Source: Plantactinospora alkalitolerans (GTDB lineage Bacteria > Actinomycetota > Actinomycetes > Mycobacteriales > Micromonosporaceae). Taken from it: 43,724 nucleotides of DNA. The DNA is taken from assembly GCF_015690345.1 (NCBI RefSeq), contig NZ_JADPUN010000059.1, forward strand, positions 1 to 43,724. Direction: 5' to 3'. Below are positions 9,153-17,433 of the stretch, one piece after another. Every line of letters begins with the position of its first letter. Position 1 is the stretch's first letter. A program made the position numbers and the translations under genes. The notes below the pieces were generated by a model. That model ran no database searches. It was given only the letters and a program-made list of their open reading frames with translations, and was not told the origin of the DNA.

Positions 9153-9701
9153 ATGAACAGCCTGCCTTCCCGACCCTCCCGGAAGAGGATCCTCGGCGGC
9201 CTGGTCGCCGCCGGAGTACTCACGGTGGGCATCGCCGCCCCCGCCGTGGCGTTCGCCGAGGACGGCACGTCGCCCAAGCCGTCCCCGTCGACATCCTCCG
9301 ACAGCGGGGCGGCTCCGCACGGTCAGGACAAGCGTGCGTTGGACCGGCGCGACAAGCTCGCCGAGGAACTCGCCACCGAGTTGGGTGTTCCGCAGGACAA
9401 GGTCGAGGCGGCGCTGGCGAAGATCAGGCAGCAGCACCAGGCCGAGCGGAAGGACCGGGGCCAGGACAAGCCCGATGGGAAGTCGAACGCGGATCGGGAG
9501 GCGTGGCTGAAGACCCGACTCGACAAGGCGGTGTCGGACGGCAAACTGACCCGGGAGCAGGCCGACGCCATCATCAAGGCGTTCCAGGCGGGCGTGCTGC
9601 CGGCCTGGGGCGGCGGCCCGGGACACGGCGGCGGCTGGGGCGGCTGGAAGCACGACGGTACGAAGCACGACGGCCGGACGGGCGGCGCGGCGGACGAGTG
9701 A
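9153..9701 (+). CDS. Small secreted helical protein of unknown function
   Basis: A 182-residue protein with an N-terminal signal peptide: a basic RPSRKR segment, then a hydrophobic stretch GGLVAAGVLTVGIAAPAVAFA with probable cleavage near AFA-ED. The mature part has a Ser/Pro-rich linker, then two helical blocks. One is LAEELATELGVPQDKVEAAL, the other LDKAVSDGKLTREQADAIIK, a pattern common in secreted actinobacterial proteins. The tail is rich in Gly, Trp and His (GGGPGHGGGWGGW), which could bind metal. No enzymatic motif is seen. The ribosome site AGAGGA precedes the ATG. Confidence 0.88.
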   Translation: MNSLPSRPSRKRILGGLVAAGVLTVGIAAPAVAFAEDGTSPKPSPSTSSDSGAAPHGQDKRALDRRDKLAEELATELGVPQDKVEAALAKIRQQHQAERKDRGQDKPDGKSNADREAWLKTRLDKAVSDGKLTREQADAIIKAFQAGVLPAWGGGPGHGGGWGGWKHDGTKHDGRTGGAADE

Positions 9702-9774
9702 TCAGAGCGACACCCCGGCCACTCTGAAAACGACCAGGGAATCAGGTCGAACGAGGTAGCACCCCGAACCGGTG

Positions 9775-9868
9775 CGCGCCTCGTCCTGCCGCGCCTCGTC
9801 CTGCCGCGCCTCGTCCTGCGCGCCTCGTCCTGCGCGCCTCCCCCTGCGCGCCTCCCCCTGCGCGTCCC
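9775..9868. repeat. Tandem GCGCCTCGTCCTGC repeats in an intergenic region
   Basis: Four copies of a 14-15 bp unit (GCGCCTCGTCCTGC with or without an extra C) are followed by two variant copies (GCGCCTCCCCCTGC) and a partial unit. It lies in the 283-base gap between the convergent secreted-protein and DUF350 genes. No gene is visible in this gap. Confidence 0.9.
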
Positions 9869-9984
9869 GAGCATCGTGCCCACCGCCGTCCGGAACGGAC
9901 CGGTGGGACGGTACGCGGCAGGCGCGCGGTGCGGGCGGCGGGCGGCGGGCCACACCGTCATCCCGCCGCCGGCCGGGGACGGGA

Positions 9985-10410
9985 TCAGGCGATGCAGGCG
10001 CAGACGATCAGGGCGGCCCCGAAGTGCGTCGCCGCGCTCACCCGGGCGGCCGGATGCGGCTCCTCGGAGCAGATCACCTCACCGAGCTTGCCCGGGGTCA
10101 GCCAGTCCAGCACCAGGAACGCCAGCGCCATGATGCCGATCCCGATGACACCGAACAGGACGGTCGAGGCCAGCCCCTTGGCGAAGTCGGTGTAGCTGGT
10201 CAGGATCGCGGTGAAGACGATGCCGGCGATGCCGAGCTGGTTGGCCAGCAGCAGCAACGAGGCGTTGGAATTGCGCTGCACCCAGATCAGCTCGCGCAGC
10301 TTTCCCGGGGTGAGGGCGTCGACCAGCCCGAATCCGGCCGCCATCAGCGCAATGCCGACCACACCGAACACGATGCTCTGCCAGGCTCCCGCGAACAGAT
10401 CCTCGACCAC
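9985..10410 (-). CDS. DUF350 family membrane protein
   Basis: A 141-residue inner-membrane protein with four predicted helices arranged as an internal duplication. The first half has SIVFGVVGIALMAAGFGLVD ending LTPGKLREL. The second has STVLFGVIGIGIMALAFLVL ending LTPGKLGEV. This twofold repeat with LTPGKL is typical of DUF350 (UPF0719), whose function is unknown. GTG 10410 is chosen because GGGAGG lies 7 bases upstream; the frame stays open for 30 more codons without a ribosome site. It lies downstream of the GlnA2-type gene, separated by a hairpin. Confidence 0.9.
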   Translation of the reverse strand: MVEDLFAGAWQSIVFGVVGIALMAAGFGLVDALTPGKLRELIWVQRNSNASLLLLANQLGIAGIVFTAILTSYTDFAKGLASTVLFGVIGIGIMALAFLVLDWLTPGKLGEVICSEEPHPAARVSAATHFGAALIVCACIA

Positions 10411-10515
10411 CGACTGCCTCCCAACGGGTGTGGACGGCCGCCGGAGGGGGCCGCGTTCGTCAGGACGATAGCGTGCGGCGGCAAGGCCAGACAGCCCCAC
10501 ACCACCCGCACGGCT

Positions 10516-10568
10516 GTAAGGAAGGGCCCCTTCTTATCGCTTTCTGTATAAGAAGGGGCCCTTCCTAA
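10516..10568. repeat. Palindromic dispersed element, copy 1 (terminator-like)
   Basis: Perfect 19-base arms (10519-10537 and 10548-10566) enclose the 10-base loop CGCTTTCTGT. The arms contain the core GAAGGGGCCCTTC. It lies 12 bases after the stop of the glutamine synthetase gene and can act as a transcription terminator. A second copy in inverted orientation lies at 12188-12241, upstream of the same gene. Confidence 0.93.
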
Positions 10569-10578
10569 CATCTGATCG

Positions 10579-11931
10579 TCAGAGCAGCCCCAGGTAACGC
10601 TGGCGCTCGTACGGGGTGACCTCGCGGCGGTACTGCTCCCACTCGGCGCGCTTGTTGCGGAGGAAGAAGTCGAAGACGTGCTCGCCGAGCACCTCGGCGA
10701 CCAGCTCCGACCCCGCCATCACGTCGATCGCCTCGGAGAGGTTCTCCGGCAGGGACTCGTACCCCATCGCCTTGCGCTCGGCGTTGGACAGCGACCAGAC
10801 GTCGTCCTCGGCGCCCGGCGGCAGTTCGTAGCCTTCCTCGATGCCCTTCATGCCGGCACCGAGCAGCACCGCGAAGGCGAGGTACGGGTTCGTGGCCGAG
10901 TCCGGCGAGCGGACCTCGATCCGGGCGGAGTTCGGCTTGCCGTACGCCGGCACCCGGACCAGCGCGGACCGGTTGAGGTGCCCCCAGCAGACGTACGCCG
11001 GGGACTCGGTGATCCGGTCCGGCAACGCCTGCGGGAACAGCCGCTTGTACGAGTTGACCCACTGGTTGGTGACCGCCGTGTACTCCCGGGCGTGGGTGAG
11101 CAGCCCGGCGATGAAGGCGCGGCCGACCTTGGAGAGCTTCATCGGGTCACTCGCGTCGTGGAACGCGTTGCGCTCCCCCTCGAAGAGGGAGAGATGGGTG
11201 TGCATCCCGCTGCCCGGCTGGTCGGTGAACGGCTTGGGCATGAAGCTGGCGCGTACCCCGGTGGAGAGCGCGACCTCCTTGACCATGTGCCGGAACGTCA
11301 TGATGTTGTCTGCCGTGGTGAGCGCGTCGGCGTAGCGCAGGTCGATCTCCTGCTGGCCCGGCGCGACCTCGTGGTGGCTGAACTCGACCGAGATGCCGAT
11401 CCGTTCCAGGGCCAGTACCGCCTGCCGGCGGAAGTCCCTGGCCACCGCGTGGGTGGTGTGCTCGAAGTAGCCGCCCGAGTCGACCGGCACCGGCACCGAG
11501 CCGTCGGCGGGACCGTTCTCGAGCAGGAAGAACTCGATCTCGGGGTGGGTGTAGAAGGTAAAGCCCTTCTCCGCCGCCCGGGACAGCGCCCGGCGCAGCA
11601 CGTGCCGGGGATCGGCCCAGGACGGGCCGCCGTCGGGCAGCAGGATGTCGCAGAACATCCGGGCGCTCTCGCCGCTGACCCCACCCTCGAAGGGAAAGAC
11701 CTGGAAGGTCGTCGGATCGGGCATGGCGACCATGTCCGACTCGAAGACCCGGGCGAAGCCCTCGATCGCGGAGCCGTCGAAGCCGATCCCTTCGTCGAAG
11801 GCGGCCTCCAGCTCTGCGGGCGCCACCGACACGCTCTTGAGCGTTCCGAGCACGTCGGTGAACCACAACCGGACGAAACGGATGTCACGCTCTTCCAGCG
11901 TACGGAGCACGAACTCCTGCTGACGGTCCAC
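10579..11931 (-). CDS. glnA2: Type I glutamine synthetase, GlnA2 class
   Basis: A 450-residue GS-I family ligase. Motifs include the beta-grasp region RLWFTDVLGTLKSVSVAPAE, the metal-binding PEIEFFLLE, SVEFSHHEVAPGQQEID, GSGMHTHLSLFE and RIEVRSPDSATNPYLAFAVL. It resembles mycobacterial GlnA2 more than GlnA1. At the position of the adenylylated tyrosine (NLYDLP in GlnA1) it has DVWSLS, so Trp replaces Tyr and GlnE should not modify it. In Streptomyces, GlnA2-class enzymes have been linked to gamma-glutamylation of polyamines, so glutamine may not be the only product. GTG 11931 is chosen by the family start (VDRQQEFVLRTLEERDIRF) and upstream AGGGG. The longer frame upstream is repeat-encoded and unlikely to be translated. 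Confidence 0.94.
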   Translation of the reverse strand: MDRQQEFVLRTLEERDIRFVRLWFTDVLGTLKSVSVAPAELEAAFDEGIGFDGSAIEGFARVFESDMVAMPDPTTFQVFPFEGGVSGESARMFCDILLPDGGPSWADPRHVLRRALSRAAEKGFTFYTHPEIEFFLLENGPADGSVPVPVDSGGYFEHTTHAVARDFRRQAVLALERIGISVEFSHHEVAPGQQEIDLRYADALTTADNIMTFRHMVKEVALSTGVRASFMPKPFTDQPGSGMHTHLSLFEGERNAFHDASDPMKLSKVGRAFIAGLLTHAREYTAVTNQWVNSYKRLFPQALPDRITESPAYVCWGHLNRSALVRVPAYGKPNSARIEVRSPDSATNPYLAFAVLLGAGMKGIEEGYELPPGAEDDVWSLSNAERKAMGYESLPENLSEAIDVMAGSELVAEVLGEHVFDFFLRNKRAEWEQYRREVTPYERQRYLGLL

Positions 11932-11999
11932 CTCAACCCCTCGCACACTTTGTTCGGACCGGCCCAGCCGGCGCACGCCCGGCAGTCCAGTCTTCCCCG

Positions 12000-12020
12000 G
12001 TTTCGTTACACGGACGTTAC
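12000..12020 (-). promoter_or_regulatory. Candidate GlnR box upstream of glnA2
   Basis: On the glnA2 strand the sequence reads GTAAC, six bases, GTAAC, then directly GAAAC. The known actinomycete GlnR consensus is gTnAc-n6-GaAAc. The first GTAAC plus the second repeat matches with one mismatch. It lies about 70 bases upstream of the glnA2 start, a usual operator position. This suggests nitrogen control. Confidence 0.5.
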
Positions 12021-12131
12021 GTGAGCTAGACCGCAACGGATGCGCGGGGTAGCCCACCCTGCCCGCATGTTGGGCGTTCATACCAAACATAGCGGGAACG
12101 ACCGTTCCGCCGCTCCCCGCGCAAGGGCCTG

Positions 12132-12192
12132 CGTCAAGGGCGAGGCCGGCGTTAAAGCGAGTGCCGGCGTTAAAGCGAGGGCCGGCGTTAAG
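12132..12192. repeat. 18-bp tandem repeat next to palindromic copy 2
   Basis: Three copies of GCCGGCGTTAAAGCGAG(G/T), the last truncated, run directly into the palindromic element. They lie in the 359-base spacer between the glnA2 and nadE starts. Outside this repeat, the palindrome and the GlnR-like box, I see nothing in the spacer. Confidence 0.85.
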
Positions 12193-12241
12193 AAGGGGCC
12201 CTTCTTCTACAGAAAGCGATAACAAGGGGCCCTTCCTTACA
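12188..12241. repeat. Palindromic dispersed element, copy 2 (inverted relative to copy 1)
   Basis: Its reverse complement matches copy 1 (10516-10568) almost base for base, including the loop TATCGCTTTCTGTA and both GAAGGGGCCCTT arms. Its own arms are imperfect by a few bases. It lies about 50 bases upstream of the nadE start. Confidence 0.93.
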
Positions 12242-12290
12242 ACCAGGAGTGGGGCGCGCCCCCGCGCGGCGGCTGGGGCAAGATGGAGGT

Positions 12291-14075
12291 ATGCCGACCT
12301 TGCGCATCGCCCTGGCCCAGGTCAATCCGACCGTCGGCGACATCGCCGGCAACGCGGCGATCGTCCGGGACCGGTCCCGGGCCGCCGCCGGGGCCGGGGC
12401 GCAGCTCGTGGTGTTCCCCGAGATGATGCTGACCGGATATCCGGTGGAGGACCTGGTCTTCCGGGACTCCTTCGTCGTCGCCTCCAGGGCGGCCCTCGAG
12501 CAGCTCGCCGTCGACCTGGCCGGGGACGACCTCGGAAGAATTCCGGTGGTCGTCGGCTACCTCGACGCCGACGGCCCGGCCACCGTCAACGCCAACGCCA
12601 CCCCGCGTCGGGGGCCGCGCAACGCCCTCGCCGTACTGCACGACGGGCGGGTCGTGGCCCGCTACTTCAAGCACCATTTGCCCAACTACGGCGTCTTCGA
12701 CGAGGACCGCTACTTCGTCCCCGGTGACACCCTGACCGTGGTCCGGATCGGCGGGGTCGACGTCGCGCTCACCATCTGCGAGGACCTCTGGCAGGCCGGC
12801 GGCCCGTTCCAGGTCGCCCGCCGGGCCGGCGTCGGCCTGGTCGTCAACATCAACGGCTCGCCGTACGAGCTGAACAAGGACGACGTACGGCTGCCGCTGA
12901 TCCGCCGCCGGGCCGCCGAGGCCGACGCCACGGTGGCGTACGTCAACACGGTGGGCGCCCAGGACGAACTGGTATTCGACGGCGACTCGATGATCGTCGC
13001 GCCGGACGGCACCCTGCTGACCCGGGCCTCGCAGTTCGTCGAGCGGCTGTTGCTGCACGACCTGGAGCTGCCCGCCGCCCGCGTGGACGCGCCGACCGGC
13101 ACCGAGCCCGCGCAGCCGGCTCCGGCGGACGCCCCGGAGGACATGTCCATCACCCGGATCCGGATCAGCGACACGTTGCCCGCGCCGGCCGGTCCGCCGG
13201 CTGTCGGCGGCATCACCGAACCGGTCGTCGATTCCGGTGAGGTGTGGCAGGCGCTGGTGCTGGGGCTGCGCGACTACGTCGACAAGAACGGCTTCCGCTC
13301 GGTGGTGCTCGGTCTCTCCGGCGGGATCGACTCGTCGGTGGTCGCCGTGATCGCGGTGGACGCGCTCGGACCGGAGCGGGTGGTCGGGGTGTCGATGCCC
13401 AGCCAGCACTCCTCCGAGCACTCCCGGGACGACGCCGCCGACCTGGCCAAGCGGACCGGGCTCGACTACCGGGTCGAGGCGATCCAGCCGATGGTCGACG
13501 GTTTTCTGGCCAACCTGTCGCTGTCCGGGATGGCGGTGGAGAACCTCCAGGCGCGGGTCCGCGGGGTGATCCTGATGGCGCTGTCGAACCAGGAGGGCCA
13601 CCTCGTCCTGACCACCGGCAACAAGAGCGAGTTGGCGGTCGGCTACTCCACCCTCTACGGCGACTCCGTCGGCGGGTTCAATCCGCTCAAGGACGTCTGG
13701 AAGAGCCTGGTGTGGAAGCTGGCGAGCTGGCGCAACGCGGAGGCGATCCGACGTGGCGAGACCCCGCCGATTCCGGAGAACTCGATCCGCAAGCCGCCGA
13801 GCGCGGAGCTGAGCCCGGGGCAACTGGACAGCGACACCCTGCCCGACTACTCCGTACTCGACGCGATCCTGGTCGGCTATGTCGACGGCGACCAGGGCCG
13901 GGACGACATCGTCGCCGCCGGGCATGATCCGGAGGTGGTGGACAGGGTGCTGCGGATGGTCGACATCGCCGAGTACAAGCGCCGGCAGTCCGCCCCCGGC
14001 TCGAAGATCTCGATCAAGGCGTTCGGCCGGGACCGCCGCCTGCCGATCACCAACCGCTGGCGCGAACGCGGATAA
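12291..14075 (+). CDS. nadE: Glutamine-dependent NAD+ synthetase
   Basis: Converts deamido-NAD+ to NAD+ using ammonia channelled from glutamine. The 594-residue protein has an N-terminal nitrilase-type glutaminase with Glu44 (VVFPEMMLTGYP), Lys127 (YFKHHLPNYGVFDEDRYF) and the nucleophile Cys163 (TICEDLW). The C-terminal ATP-pyrophosphatase synthetase domain has the P-loop LGLSGGIDSSVVAVIAVDAL (about residue 340 on) and TTGNKSELAVGYSTLYGD. The ATG at 12291 fits the family start (MPTLRIALAQVNPTVGD). GGAGGT abuts it with no spacer, so initiation may be weak or use the upstream in-frame GTG at 12249. Confidence 0.97.
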   Translation: MPTLRIALAQVNPTVGDIAGNAAIVRDRSRAAAGAGAQLVVFPEMMLTGYPVEDLVFRDSFVVASRAALEQLAVDLAGDDLGRIPVVVGYLDADGPATVNANATPRRGPRNALAVLHDGRVVARYFKHHLPNYGVFDEDRYFVPGDTLTVVRIGGVDVALTICEDLWQAGGPFQVARRAGVGLVVNINGSPYELNKDDVRLPLIRRRAAEADATVAYVNTVGAQDELVFDGDSMIVAPDGTLLTRASQFVERLLLHDLELPAARVDAPTGTEPAQPAPADAPEDMSITRIRISDTLPAPAGPPAVGGITEPVVDSGEVWQALVLGLRDYVDKNGFRSVVLGLSGGIDSSVVAVIAVDALGPERVVGVSMPSQHSSEHSRDDAADLAKRTGLDYRVEAIQPMVDGFLANLSLSGMAVENLQARVRGVILMALSNQEGHLVLTTGNKSELAVGYSTLYGDSVGGFNPLKDVWKSLVWKLASWRNAEAIRRGETPPIPENSIRKPPSAELSPGQLDSDTLPDYSVLDAILVGYVDGDQGRDDIVAAGHDPEVVDRVLRMVDIAEYKRRQSAPGSKISIKAFGRDRRLPITNRWRERG

Positions 14076-14203
14076 GCCGCCAGCGGGCTGGTCGGTTGGT
14101 GTGACAACCTGCACTCTTCTCTGCCGGCGCCCCCGGAAACGGTGGGACGATCGGAAGCGACCCGGGGACCGTGGACGCGGCCTCGAGGCGGAAGGAGACG
14201 AAG

Positions 14204-15061
14204 ATGTCTGAGCAAGGGATGGAGTCCGCTCCAGCCGAGGTGGCGACGCTCTACGGCGGTCCGGCGACCCGGCGGGTACGGGCCCGTGACCTGATCGCCG
14301 CCAAGGAACGCGGCGAGCGCTGGCCGATGCTCACCTCGTACGACCAGTACACGGCGGCGATCTTCGACCAGGCCGGAATTCCGGTGCTGCTGGTCGGTGA
14401 CTCCGCGGCGAACAACGTCTTCGGCTACCCGACGACGGTACCGATCACGGTCGACGACCTGCTTCCCCTGGTACGGGCGGTGGTACGGGCGACCGACTAT
14501 CCGCTGGTCGTCGGTGACCTGCCGTTCGGCTCGTACGAGGAGGGGCCGACCCAGGCGCTGCGCACCGCCGTACGGTTCATGAAGGAGGGCGGCTGCCACG
14601 CGGTGAAGCTGGAGGGCGGCCGGCAGGTGGCCGAGCAGATCCGGGCGATCACCGGTGCCGGCATCCCGCTGATGGCGCACATCGGGTTCACGCCGCAGCG
14701 GGAGCACACGATCGGCGGCTACCGGGTACAGGGCCGCGGCGACGCCGCCGACGACGTACTGGCGGACGCGCTCGCGGTGGCCGAGGCCGGCGCGTTCGCG
14801 GTCGTCCTGGAGATGGTCCCGGGCGAGGTGGCCAAGCGGATCACCCACGAGCTGGCGATCCCCACCATCGGGATCGGGGCGGGCCCGGACACGGACGCCC
14901 AGGTGCTGGTCTGGCAGGACATGGCGGGCCTGCGGTCCGGCCGGATGCCACGGTTCGTGAAGCGCTACGCCGACCTGGCCGGCACGCTGGCCGAAGCTAC
15001 CCAGCGGTTCGCCGCCGAGGTCCGCGACGGCGAGTTCCCGACCGCCGAGCACACCTTCTAG
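14204..15061 (+). CDS. panB: 3-methyl-2-oxobutanoate hydroxymethyltransferase
   Basis: First committed step of pantothenate synthesis: transfers a hydroxymethyl group from 5,10-methylene-tetrahydrofolate to 2-oxoisovalerate, giving ketopantoate. The 285-residue protein shows the family signature blocks [74 protein letters not shown] and [16 protein letters not shown]. The conserved Asp and Glu residues of the Mg2+ site are present. The ATG at 14204 has GGAAGGAG upstream. It follows nadE by 128 bases, so two cofactor genes sit together. Confidence 0.97.
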   Translation: MSEQGMESAPAEVATLYGGPATRRVRARDLIAAKERGERWPMLTSYDQYTAAIFDQAGIPVLLVGDSAANNVFGYPTTVPITVDDLLPLVRAVVRATDYPLVVGDLPFGSYEEGPTQALRTAVRFMKEGGCHAVKLEGGRQVAEQIRAITGAGIPLMAHIGFTPQREHTIGGYRVQGRGDAADDVLADALAVAEAGAFAVVLEMVPGEVAKRITHELAIPTIGIGAGPDTDAQVLVWQDMAGLRSGRMPRFVKRYADLAGTLAEATQRFAAEVRDGEFPTAEHTF

Positions 15062-15117
15062 TTCCGCCCGCCGAGCGCGACGGCCGCCGGACCGCGCCGG
15101 CCCCGGTGTGGGTCGGA

Positions 15118-15223
15118 CGGTCCGGCGGTACGCGGGCCAGGCGGTCCGGCGGTACGCGGGCCAGGCGGTATGCGGGGGGCGGTCCGGCGAGTCGGCGGTC
15201 CGGCGGTACGCGGGTCGGTCAGA
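15118..15223. repeat. 24-bp tandem repeat downstream of panB
   Basis: Two intact copies of a unit built on GGTCCGGCGGTACGCGGGCC are followed by two decayed copies and a last near-intact copy that reaches the 3' end of npdG. No gene is seen between 15062 and 15218. Confidence 0.85.
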
Positions 15224-15917
15224 GGTCGGTGACGCGGAGTCCGGCGTGCGCCTTGTAGCGCTTGTTGATCGCGATCAGGTTGGCGGTGAACGCCTCGACC
15301 TGGTGCGCGTTGCGGAGCCGGCCGGCGTAGATGCCACGCATGCCCGGGATCCGCGCGGCGAGGGCGGCGACCAGTCCGACCAGCTCCCGTTCCTCGGTGC
15401 AGATCAGTACGTCCAGGTCGATCCGGTCGATGCCCGGATCGGCGAGCAGCGGGGCGCTGACGTGGTTGAAGGCCGAGCAGACCCGGGACTCCGGCAACAG
15501 CGCCGCGGCCTGCTGCACGGCACTGCCCTCCTCGACCCGCAGCGGGTACGGCCCCTGCTTGTCGAAGCCGAGCGGGTTGACGCAGTCGATGACCACCTTG
15601 CCGGCCAGCGGCTCACGCAGTGCGGCGACCGTGTCCCGGTGTCCGTCCCACGGCACCGCGATGATGACCACGTCCGAGCGGCTCGACACCTCGGCGTTGT
15701 CACCGCCGGACACCGTCGGGTCGGCGGGCAGGCCGGGCAGGGCGGCGATCTCCTCCGCCACCTGGCTGGCCCGTGCCGCCGAGCGGGAGCCGATGAGTAC
15801 GCGCTGACCCGCCCGAGCGAGCCGGTAGGCCAACCCTCGCCCCTGGTCGCCCGTGCCACCGATGATTCCTACGGTCAGTCCGGAAACGTCGGGCAGGGCG
15901 CTCGCGTCATATGCCAT
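15219..15917 (-). CDS. npdG: NADPH-dependent F420 reductase
   Basis: Transfers hydride between reduced coenzyme F420 and NADP+. The 232-residue protein opens with a Rossmann motif VGIIGGTGDQGRGLAYRLARAG and an NADPH-phosphate-binding loop LIGSRSAARAS. It continues with VVIIAVPWDGHRDTVAALRE, DCVNPLGFD and SRVCSAFNHVSAPLLADP, all typical of the F420H2:NADP oxidoreductase family. The ATG at 15917 has GAGGA upstream. Its presence implies that the host makes F420, as mycobacteria and many actinomycetes do. Confidence 0.93.
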   Translation of the reverse strand: MAYDASALPDVSGLTVGIIGGTGDQGRGLAYRLARAGQRVLIGSRSAARASQVAEEIAALPGLPADPTVSGGDNAEVSSRSDVVIIAVPWDGHRDTVAALREPLAGKVVIDCVNPLGFDKQGPYPLRVEEGSAVQQAAALLPESRVCSAFNHVSAPLLADPGIDRIDLDVLICTEERELVGLVAALAARIPGMRGIYAGRLRNAHQVEAFTANLIAINKRYKAHAGLRVTDL

Positions 15918-16054
15918 GCCGGCATCCTCGCAAACCCGACGTCACGGCGGAGGCGCCGGGCCGGATGCGGGATGTCACATCCGCCCGGCGCCGCCTCCGT
16001 TGCCCCCGCCGACGCGCGTCACCGCCGACACCTGTCACCGCCGACGCGCGTACC

Positions 16055-16090
16055 GCACCGGAACGCCCCCGCTCCGGGGCGTTCCGGTGC
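16055..16090 (-). terminator. Hairpin terminator after the histone H1-like gene
   Basis: Perfect 15-base arms GCACCGGAACGCCCC and its complement (16055-16069, 16076-16090) with a 6-base loop, 5 bases beyond the stop on the minus strand. There is no U tract, which is common in actinobacterial terminators. Confidence 0.85.
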
Positions 16091-16095
16091 GCAAC

Positions 16096-16851
16096 TCAAC
16101 CCACCATCTTCTGGGCGGACGACCTGGTGGCCTTCCGCGCCGGTGCCTTGGCCGGCGCCTTGCGGGCCGCAGCCTGCTTACTCGGCGCCTTCCGGGCGGT
16201 GATCTTCTTGGCCGGCGTGGCGGTGGTGCGCTTCGCCGCCGCGGTTCCCCGCTTCGCCGGAGCCTTCGTCGCCGTAGCCCGCTTTGCCGTGGCCCGCTTC
16301 GCCGGAGCCTTCTTGGCGGTGGCTCGCTTCGCCGGAGCCGTTGTCGCCGTCGTCCGCTTCGTCGTGGCCTTCTTCGCCGGAGCCTTCTTCGCGGGAGCCT
16401 TCCGGGCGGTGACCTTCTGCACCGCCGTCGAGGTGGTCCGCTTGGCCGTCGCGCCCGTCTTCCGGGCCGCCGCCGTCGTCTTCTTCGCCGCCGCGGTGGT
16501 GGTCCGCTTCGCCGTCGTCGTCTTCTTCGCCGCCGTCGTCTTCTTCGCGGCCGTCGTACGCTTCGCCGTGCCGGGGCGGCTCGCTGCCGCCCGCGTACCC
16601 GTCGTCTTCCTCGCGGTGGCCTTCTTCGCCGGCGCCCGCTTCGCTGTCGCCTTCTTCGCCGGCGCCTTCTTCGCCGCCGTCGCGCGCTTGGCCGGGGCCT
16701 TCTTCGCCGGCGCCTTCTTGGCTACCGACGAACTGGCGGTCCGCCGGGCCGCGGTGCCCTTGCTGGCACCCACCGTCCGGCTCCGCGCCGCAGTCTTCTT
16801 CCCGGCGGCACTTCGCGCCACCGGGCGGCTGGCCCTGGTTGCTTCGGCCAT
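16096..16851 (-). CDS. Histone H1-like Lys/Ala/Pro-rich nucleoid protein
   Basis: A 251-residue, extremely basic low-complexity protein made almost entirely of KAPAKKA, KRATA and KKTTA repeats, resembling the C-terminal tails of eukaryotic histone H1 and of actinobacterial HupS/Hlp proteins. No globular HU domain is present, so it is the tail alone. The likely role is non-specific DNA binding and compaction, perhaps with developmental regulation. It ends SSAQKMVG. AAGGAGG lies before the ATG at 16851. The repeats make its length likely to vary between strains. Confidence 0.9.
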   Translation of the reverse strand: MAEATRASRPVARSAAGKKTAARSRTVGASKGTAARRTASSSVAKKAPAKKAPAKRATAAKKAPAKKATAKRAPAKKATARKTTGTRAAASRPGTAKRTTAAKKTTAAKKTTTAKRTTTAAAKKTTAAARKTGATAKRTTSTAVQKVTARKAPAKKAPAKKATTKRTTATTAPAKRATAKKAPAKRATAKRATATKAPAKRGTAAAKRTTATPAKKITARKAPSKQAAARKAPAKAPARKATRSSAQKMVG

Positions 16852-16938
16852 CTGTGTTCCTCCTTGCGGGACATGCTCTCGGGGGTCTCCTCGCGGAGCA
16901 CCACGGAGTTTCTCGACGCGGACTGTCGCCGCGCCGGT

Positions 16939-17142
16939 CTAGCGCTCCTCCCCGGCCCAGCGGGCATCCTCGGCATCCCACTCTTCGTTGCGTTGCCGTA
17001 CACGCTGCAACGCCTGCTCCGCGTCGGCGGCCGAGGCATAAGGACCGAGCACGTACCTCGCAGGGCACACGTCAGCACCGGTCTCTGTCCGGTGATGGCG
17101 GATGCACCAGAAGTACTGCACATCACTCCCGCTGTCGCTCAT
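16939..17142 (-). CDS. Conserved small hypothetical protein
   Basis: A 67-residue protein: QYFWCIRHHRTETGADVCPA with two cysteines, then LGPYASAADAEQALQRVRQR, a pattern in which the second half looks like a small SPOR-like beta-alpha unit, and an acidic tail EEWDAEDARWAGEER. The frame extends upstream to 17385, but that part does not look coding. ATG 17142 is the sensible start, although no strong ribosome site is seen. Function unknown. Confidence 0.75.
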   Translation of the reverse strand: MSDSGSDVQYFWCIRHHRTETGADVCPARYVLGPYASAADAEQALQRVRQRNEEWDAEDARWAGEER

Positions 17143-17433
17143 GGGATTACTGTGCACGGCAAACCGACCAGGCGCTACCGTTTCACGCAAAAAGACGGGA
17201 GGACTTCCACAGTAGACCCCATCGGATAACCCCGGTCGTGGAATCGGCAAACTGTGGTCGTACTCCGGAAAGGCTTTCTGCGGCAAGGGATTCACCACCG
17301 TCAGCGACGTGCGGACCCGTCGGCGACGCACTCCGCCAGGCGTGGGAAAAAAATCCCCGCCGGTACGCTCCGCCGACCGCCTCATCGCCTTGACCTGGCA
17401 CTTGGCGGCGAAGAATGGAGCACAATTCGCAGT

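Noticed and set aside
11932-12225. N-terminal extension of the glutamine synthetase frame
   Set aside because: It is encoded by tandem repeats and the palindromic element, runs through the GlnR-like box, and has no counterpart in the family.
12237-14114. 625-codon minus-strand frame opposite nadE
   Set aside because: Antisense shadow; nadE has complete catalytic motifs on the plus strand.
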